Shown: positions 7,294-10,027 of the stretch, piece by piece | How positions within the stretch are numbered: the stretch's first letter is position 1 | How the letters are laid out: each line of letters starts with the position of its first letter | Assembly (NCBI GenBank): GCA_003563455.1 | Contig: PWRV01000086.1 | Location: forward strand, 1 to 10,027 | Direction: 5' to 3' | Length of the DNA: 10,027 nt | Source of the DNA: Thioalkalivibrio sp. | GTDB lineage: Bacteria > Pseudomonadota > Gammaproteobacteria > Ectothiorhodospirales > Ectothiorhodospiraceae | Notes under the pieces: generated by a model | The model's input: only the letters and a program-made list of their open reading frames with translations | The model's database searches: none | What the model was told of the DNA's origin: nothing | Translations under genes and position numbers: made by a program

Positions 7294-8532
7294 TCAGGAT
7301 CCCCCATCCAGCGTGCCGCGCCGGAAGAGATGAATCGTGTAGAAACCGACCAGGATCGAGGCCAGTCCGGAGACTACGAAGATATGCCCGGGAGTCGCAC
7401 CGAGCGGCCCGGTGAGAATCCAGAAGAGCACCGGCGCCACGAGCATCATGGCAAAGGCCAGGAAGTTGCTCGCGGCGATGAACCGGCCACGTCGCGTTGC
7501 CGGGCTCTCGTTCTGGAGGTAGGCCGTGATCGGCACAATGAAAAAGCCCGCGCCGACGCCGAGCAGGAAGGACAGCACCAGCGTCGCGACATAGCTGTCG
7601 CCGGCGAAGATCAGCAGCACGCTGAACAGACCGGTCGAAATCATCCCCGCGGGCACGTGCCGCATCTCGATTCGGCCCCTGGCCAGTTGCCCCGCAGCGA
7701 TGCTGCCGACACCGATGCCCACGGCCAGAAATGTGAGGATGATGCCGGTGCGCATTTCGCCCACCTCCAGATCCAGCTCGGCGAACATCGGGACGTTCAG
7801 CTGATACAGCGTCCCCAGTCCCCAGAACCAGGCGATGCCCAGAATGACCAGGAAGAGCACGTGAAAACGCCGGATCTCGCCAATGGCGGCTGCGGCGTCG
7901 GCAAAGGCATTCAGGCGAAACGGGGCCGGATCGCCCTCGGCGGTAGTGGGCGTAACCAAAAAGCTCGAAACCAGGCCGAGGAGGGAGAAGAACACGATCA
8001 CGACGGCGGGGATCCACAGGTCCTCTCCGGCCCATTCCATGATGAATCCGGCCAGCGCGGTTCCCAGAATGATTGCGACGAAGGTCCACAGCTGCATCTG
8101 GCCATTGGCTCGCGAAAGCTCCTCCTCACGGACGATCTCCGGGAGGATTCCGAACTTCACCGGACTGAAGAACGCGCTTTGCAGGCCCATCAGGAACAGC
8201 GCAACGAAAAGCCCCGGCATGTTGTGGAGCACCAGCATCACCGCCGCGGTCACCAGGACCCCGGCCTCGGCCACCCGGGTGGTGACAATGACGCCCTTCT
8301 TGCTGAACCGGTCTCCCACATATCCGGCGTAGGGTGAAAACAGCACGAAGGGGAGCAGAAAGATGAAGCCGACCAGGCTGTAGTAGAACGTCCCCTCGCC
8401 CTCGGAGACGTATACCCGCAACGCAAGGAAGATGAAGACGAGACGGAAAAAATTGTCGTTCAGGGCATTGATGAAAACCGTGATCATCAAGGCCACGAAG
8501 CCCCTGGTGTGCAGGTCCGAAGAGGCGGCCAT
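7294..8532 (-). CDS. MFS transporter of the LplT/Aas type, probable lysophospholipid transporter
   Basis: 412 residues with about 12 hydrophobic segments, a usual MFS length. Motif A appears as GDRFSKKG (73-80) after the second segment. Features recalled from LplT and the MFS half of Aas are present: NDNFFR (25-30), SPVKFGILPE (123-132), LSRANGQMQ (139-147), LGTALAG (156-162), the FWG stretch near 236-238, VPAGM (293-297) and GAGFFIVPITAYLQ (327-340). LplT flips lysophospholipids inward across the inner membrane so that Aas can reacylate them. Here no acyltransferase or acyl-ACP synthetase domain is fused and none is encoded in the window, so the lysophospholipid role is an inference from family resemblance. 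A TGAGGA eight bases before the ATG supports the start. The 117-residue gene lies upstream on the same strand, 173 bases away. Confidence 0.85.
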   Translation of the reverse strand: MAASSDLHTRGFVALMITVFINALNDNFFRLVFIFLALRVYVSEGEGTFYYSLVGFIFLLPFVLFSPYAGYVGDRFSKKGVIVTTRVAEAGVLVTAAVMLVLHNMPGLFVALFLMGLQSAFFSPVKFGILPEIVREEELSRANGQMQLWTFVAIILGTALAGFIMEWAGEDLWIPAVVIVFFSLLGLVSSFLVTPTTAEGDPAPFRLNAFADAAAAIGEIRRFHVLFLVILGIAWFWGLGTLYQLNVPMFAELDLEVGEMRTGIILTFLAVGIGVGSIAAGQLARGRIEMRHVPAGMISTGLFSVLLIFAGDSYVATLVLSFLLGVGAGFFIVPITAYLQNESPATRRGRFIAASNFLAFAMMLVAPVLFWILTGPLGATPGHIFVVSGLASILVGFYTIHLFRRGTLDGGS

Positions 8533-8540
8533 TCAGTGGA

Positions 8541-8546
8541 TCCTCA
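8541..8546 (-). promoter_or_regulatory. Ribosome binding site of the MFS gene
   Basis: Minus-strand TGAGGA, eight bases before the ATG at 8532-8530. It is moderately strong and agrees with a start just before the first membrane segment. Confidence 0.55.
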
Positions 8547-8705
8547 TCGAGTTTTCGGCCCGGGTATCCGGACGGCATCCGCAAACAGGCGATCGCGCAT
8601 CCGACAACCCTGCCCGGGCGCCCATGGCTGCACAAGCGTCGCGACAGCTTCGAGCCGGCGATTCCGGACCGCGTTCAACCGCCCTTTCCGCTCCGAACCC
8701 TGTGG

Positions 8706-9059
8706 TCAGGCGGGCCGGATCCACGACCAGTCGAGCTTCTCCGGGTGTTCAACATACGTGTCGCTGTGCTGCACCACCGAGCGCAGAAACGAGCGTCGCA
8801 GCGTGAAGCGGGCCTCCGGGTCACGTTCCCCCTCCTCCACCGGGCCAAACTGGCCATCCTCGAACCGCGTGGTGTAGCGGCCGAGCGGCCGGTCCTCGTC
8901 ATCGACGAGTTCCACTGCAATGAACCTGTTCGGCGTCGCCTTCAGCACCAGCGATTCGACGAGGTTGCCGACGGGATTCGCGTTCGGCGTCGCCAGGGCG
9001 GTATTGCAGACATTGAAGTACCACTTCACGAGATCGAGATCGCTCAGTTCTTCGGTCAT
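8706..9059 (-). CDS. Conserved-looking hypothetical protein, 117 residues
   Basis: I do not recognise this protein. The ATG at 9059-9057 is chosen over an in-frame ATG 66 bases upstream because AGGAG lies six bases before it and the extra N-terminus (Arg, Asn and Gln rich) looks non-coding. Codon use matches its neighbours. The protein starts acidic (TEELSDLDL), has an aromatic stretch WYFNVC (13-18), then an alternating pattern that could be a beta-sheet pair: RFIAVELVDDEDRPLGRYTTRF (split at 45-56 and 57-66), followed by a basic segment FTLRRSFLRSVVQ (85-97) and a tryptophan-rich end DWSWIRPA. No signal peptide, membrane segment or cysteine cluster is seen, so it is probably cytoplasmic. 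It is divergent from glgX and precedes the MFS gene, with which it might share a transcript; function unknown. Confidence 0.75.
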   Translation of the reverse strand: MTEELSDLDLVKWYFNVCNTALATPNANPVGNLVESLVLKATPNRFIAVELVDDEDRPLGRYTTRFEDGQFGPVEEGERDPEARFTLRRSFLRSVVQHSDTYVEHPEKLDWSWIRPA

Positions 9060-9065
9060 GATCCG

Positions 9066-9070
9066 CTCCT
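9066..9070 (-). promoter_or_regulatory. Ribosome binding site of the 117-residue hypothetical gene
   Basis: Minus-strand AGGAG with a six-base gap to the ATG at 9059-9057. This site decides the start in favour of the shorter protein. Confidence 0.8.
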
Positions 9071-9158
9071 GATCATTGCCGCGCGGCTGCTCGCGGACGT
9101 TTTCCATCCGGTTGCGCGTGAACACTGCGCGGATGGGTCATCGTGCACCCTGCGACTA

Positions 9159-9187
9159 TTCCCAATCCGGGGTGCCGGGCTTATTCT
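9159..9187 (+). promoter_or_regulatory. Weak sigma-70-like promoter candidate for glgX
   Basis: TTCCCA (9159-9164) and TATTCT (9182-9187) are 17 bases apart, each matching four of six consensus bases. They lie about 110 bases upstream of the glgX start in the divergent gap. Such matches arise often by chance. Confidence 0.2.
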
Positions 9188-9287
9188 GTTTCATGATGGT
9201 GCGCAGGGCGGCCGAAGCCGGCATGCAGGTGCCCCGCAACTCCAACTGGTTCCGCCGTGAGCATGCCCGGAAGCGGCCACCGGGCGC

Positions 9288-9293
9288 AAGGAG
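9288..9293 (+). promoter_or_regulatory. Ribosome binding site of glgX
   Basis: AAGGAG, five bases before the TTG at 9299. It is the reason for preferring TTG over the in-frame ATG at 9263, which has no comparable site. Confidence 0.8.
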
Positions 9294-9298
9294 ACCGC

Positions 9299-10027
9299 TT
9301 GACAAAGAAATCCGCCATCGAGCCGTCAGACGCCGAAGTCCTGCAGCCGGGCTCGCCCTATCCTCTCGGAGCCAGCTTCGATGGAAAGGGAACCAACTTC
9401 TCGATCTTTTCCGAGGTCGCGGAACGGGTCGAGCTCTGCCTTTTCGACGCCGAAGGCAGGCAGACCGCGTCCTACGATCTGACCGAGATCACCGCGCTCT
9501 GCTGGCACGGCTATCTCCCGGACGTCGGCCCCGGCCAGCGGTACGGCTACCGTGTGCATGGCCCGTGGGATCCCGAGCAGGGCCTGCGCTGCAACACGGC
9601 CAAGCTGCTGCTCGATCCCTATGCCAAGGCAGTCGACGGCGCCGTCGACTGGGACGAGGCCGTCTTTCCGCATCACTTCGATGATCCCGAGGGATCCTTC
9701 AACGACACGGACAGCGCTCCCTACGTGCCGAAATCCGTGGTAATCGATCCCGGTTTCGACTGGGAAGACGACCGCCATCCCCGCACCCCGTGGCACGAGA
9801 CCATAATCTACGAGACCCACGTGAAGGGGCTGACCGCGCGCCACCCGGCGATCCCGGAGCAGCTGCGTGGCACCTATGCCGGCCTCGCCCGGCCCGAGGT
9901 GATCGACTACCTCACCGGTCTCGGCATCACCGCGGTCGAACTGATGCCGGTCCACCAGTTCATCCACTATGCCTTTCTCGAGGAGCGCGGACTGCGCAAC
10001 TACTGGGGCTACAGCAGCATCGCCTAC
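9299..10027 (+). CDS. glgX: Glycogen debranching enzyme GlgX (isoamylase family, GH13), partial (C-terminus beyond right edge)
   Basis: GlgX hydrolyses alpha-1,6 branch points of glycogen, usually after phosphorylase has shortened the outer chains. The first 243 residues are present, about a third of the usual 650-720. The N-terminal CBM48-type domain starts with PGSPYPLGASFDGKGTNFSI (17-36), typical of GlgX/TreX, and continues through RYGYRVHGPWDP (81-92) and KLLLDPYAKA (102-111). The barrel begins with the family-typical YETHVKGLTARHP (171-183), GTYAGLA (191-197) and VELMPVHQF (213-221). The catalytic Asp/Glu/Asp motifs lie beyond the window and cannot be checked. The start is TTG with AAGGAG five bases upstream; an in-frame ATG at 9263 would add 12 residues but lacks a ribosome site. 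In many bacteria glgX neighbours treY/treZ or other glycogen genes, so the sequence to the right may say more. Confidence 0.95.
   Translation, partial: MTKKSAIEPSDAEVLQPGSPYPLGASFDGKGTNFSIFSEVAERVELCLFDAEGRQTASYDLTEITALCWHGYLPDVGPGQRYGYRVHGPWDPEQGLRCNTAKLLLDPYAKAVDGAVDWDEAVFPHHFDDPEGSFNDTDSAPYVPKSVVIDPGFDWEDDRHPRTPWHETIIYETHVKGLTARHPAIPEQLRGTYAGLARPEVIDYLTGLGITAVELMPVHQFIHYAFLEERGLRNYWGYSSIAY

Noticed and set aside
7330..8337. A 335-codon plus-strand open frame opposite the MFS gene
   Set aside because: It is highly charged and rich in Glu, His, Gln and Arg, as expected for the complement of a membrane protein gene. The minus strand is clearly a 12-segment transporter.
8533..8705. A small gene of 63 codons (8533-8724, minus) between the MFS and 117-residue genes
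   Set aside because: It has no ribosome site, overlaps the end of the 117-residue gene, and its composition (Arg, Ala, Pro, Ser) is that of a chance frame. I see nothing else in this gap except a GCGATCGC palindrome, which is common in GC-rich DNA.
9060..9125. An extended N-terminus (22 extra residues) for the 117-residue protein
   Set aside because: The upstream ATG lacks a ribosome site, whereas the ATG at 9059 has AGGAG at six bases. The extra residues look like untranslated DNA.

Overview
The window looks like chromosomal DNA of a high-GC bacterium. Codons mostly end in G or C, and good Shine-Dalgarno sites precede five of the six genes. The best guess is a proteobacterium, perhaps a gammaproteobacterium, but this rests on gene content and codon style alone. 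I see no rRNA, tRNA, CRISPR array, insertion sequence or phage gene.

Layout: (1) Minus strand, 5527 to the left edge: a 1371-residue three-domain enzyme (beta-phosphoglucomutase-like HAD domain, OtsB-type trehalose-6-phosphate phosphatase domain, GH65 disaccharide phosphorylase domain). It is followed, with a one-base stop/start overlap, by glgB, the glycogen branching enzyme, which is cut by the left edge. (2) 5528-5834: a 307-base divergent intergenic region containing several short inverted repeats. (3) Plus strand, 5835-7265: a membrane-anchored phospholipase D superfamily protein with atypical HKD motifs. (4) Minus strand, 8532-7294: an MFS transporter of the LplT/Aas (lysophospholipid flippase) type, convergent with the PLD gene across a 28-base gap. 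(5) Minus strand, 9059-8706: a 117-residue protein I do not recognise, upstream of the MFS gene on the same strand. (6) Plus strand, 9299 to the right edge: the start of glgX, the glycogen debranching enzyme, with a TTG start.

How it may work together: the two outer transcription units concern alpha-glucan storage and trehalose. GlgB adds branches to glycogen and GlgX removes them. The fusion protein could dephosphorylate trehalose-6-phosphate, phosphorolyse trehalose or another alpha-glucobiose to beta-glucose-1-phosphate, and isomerise that to glucose-6-phosphate. The central block looks like phospholipid handling and sits between two sugar units that point away from each other. The three-domain architecture resembles mycobacterial OtsB1 (Rv2006), so it is not without precedent, but its biochemistry is the most interesting open question here.
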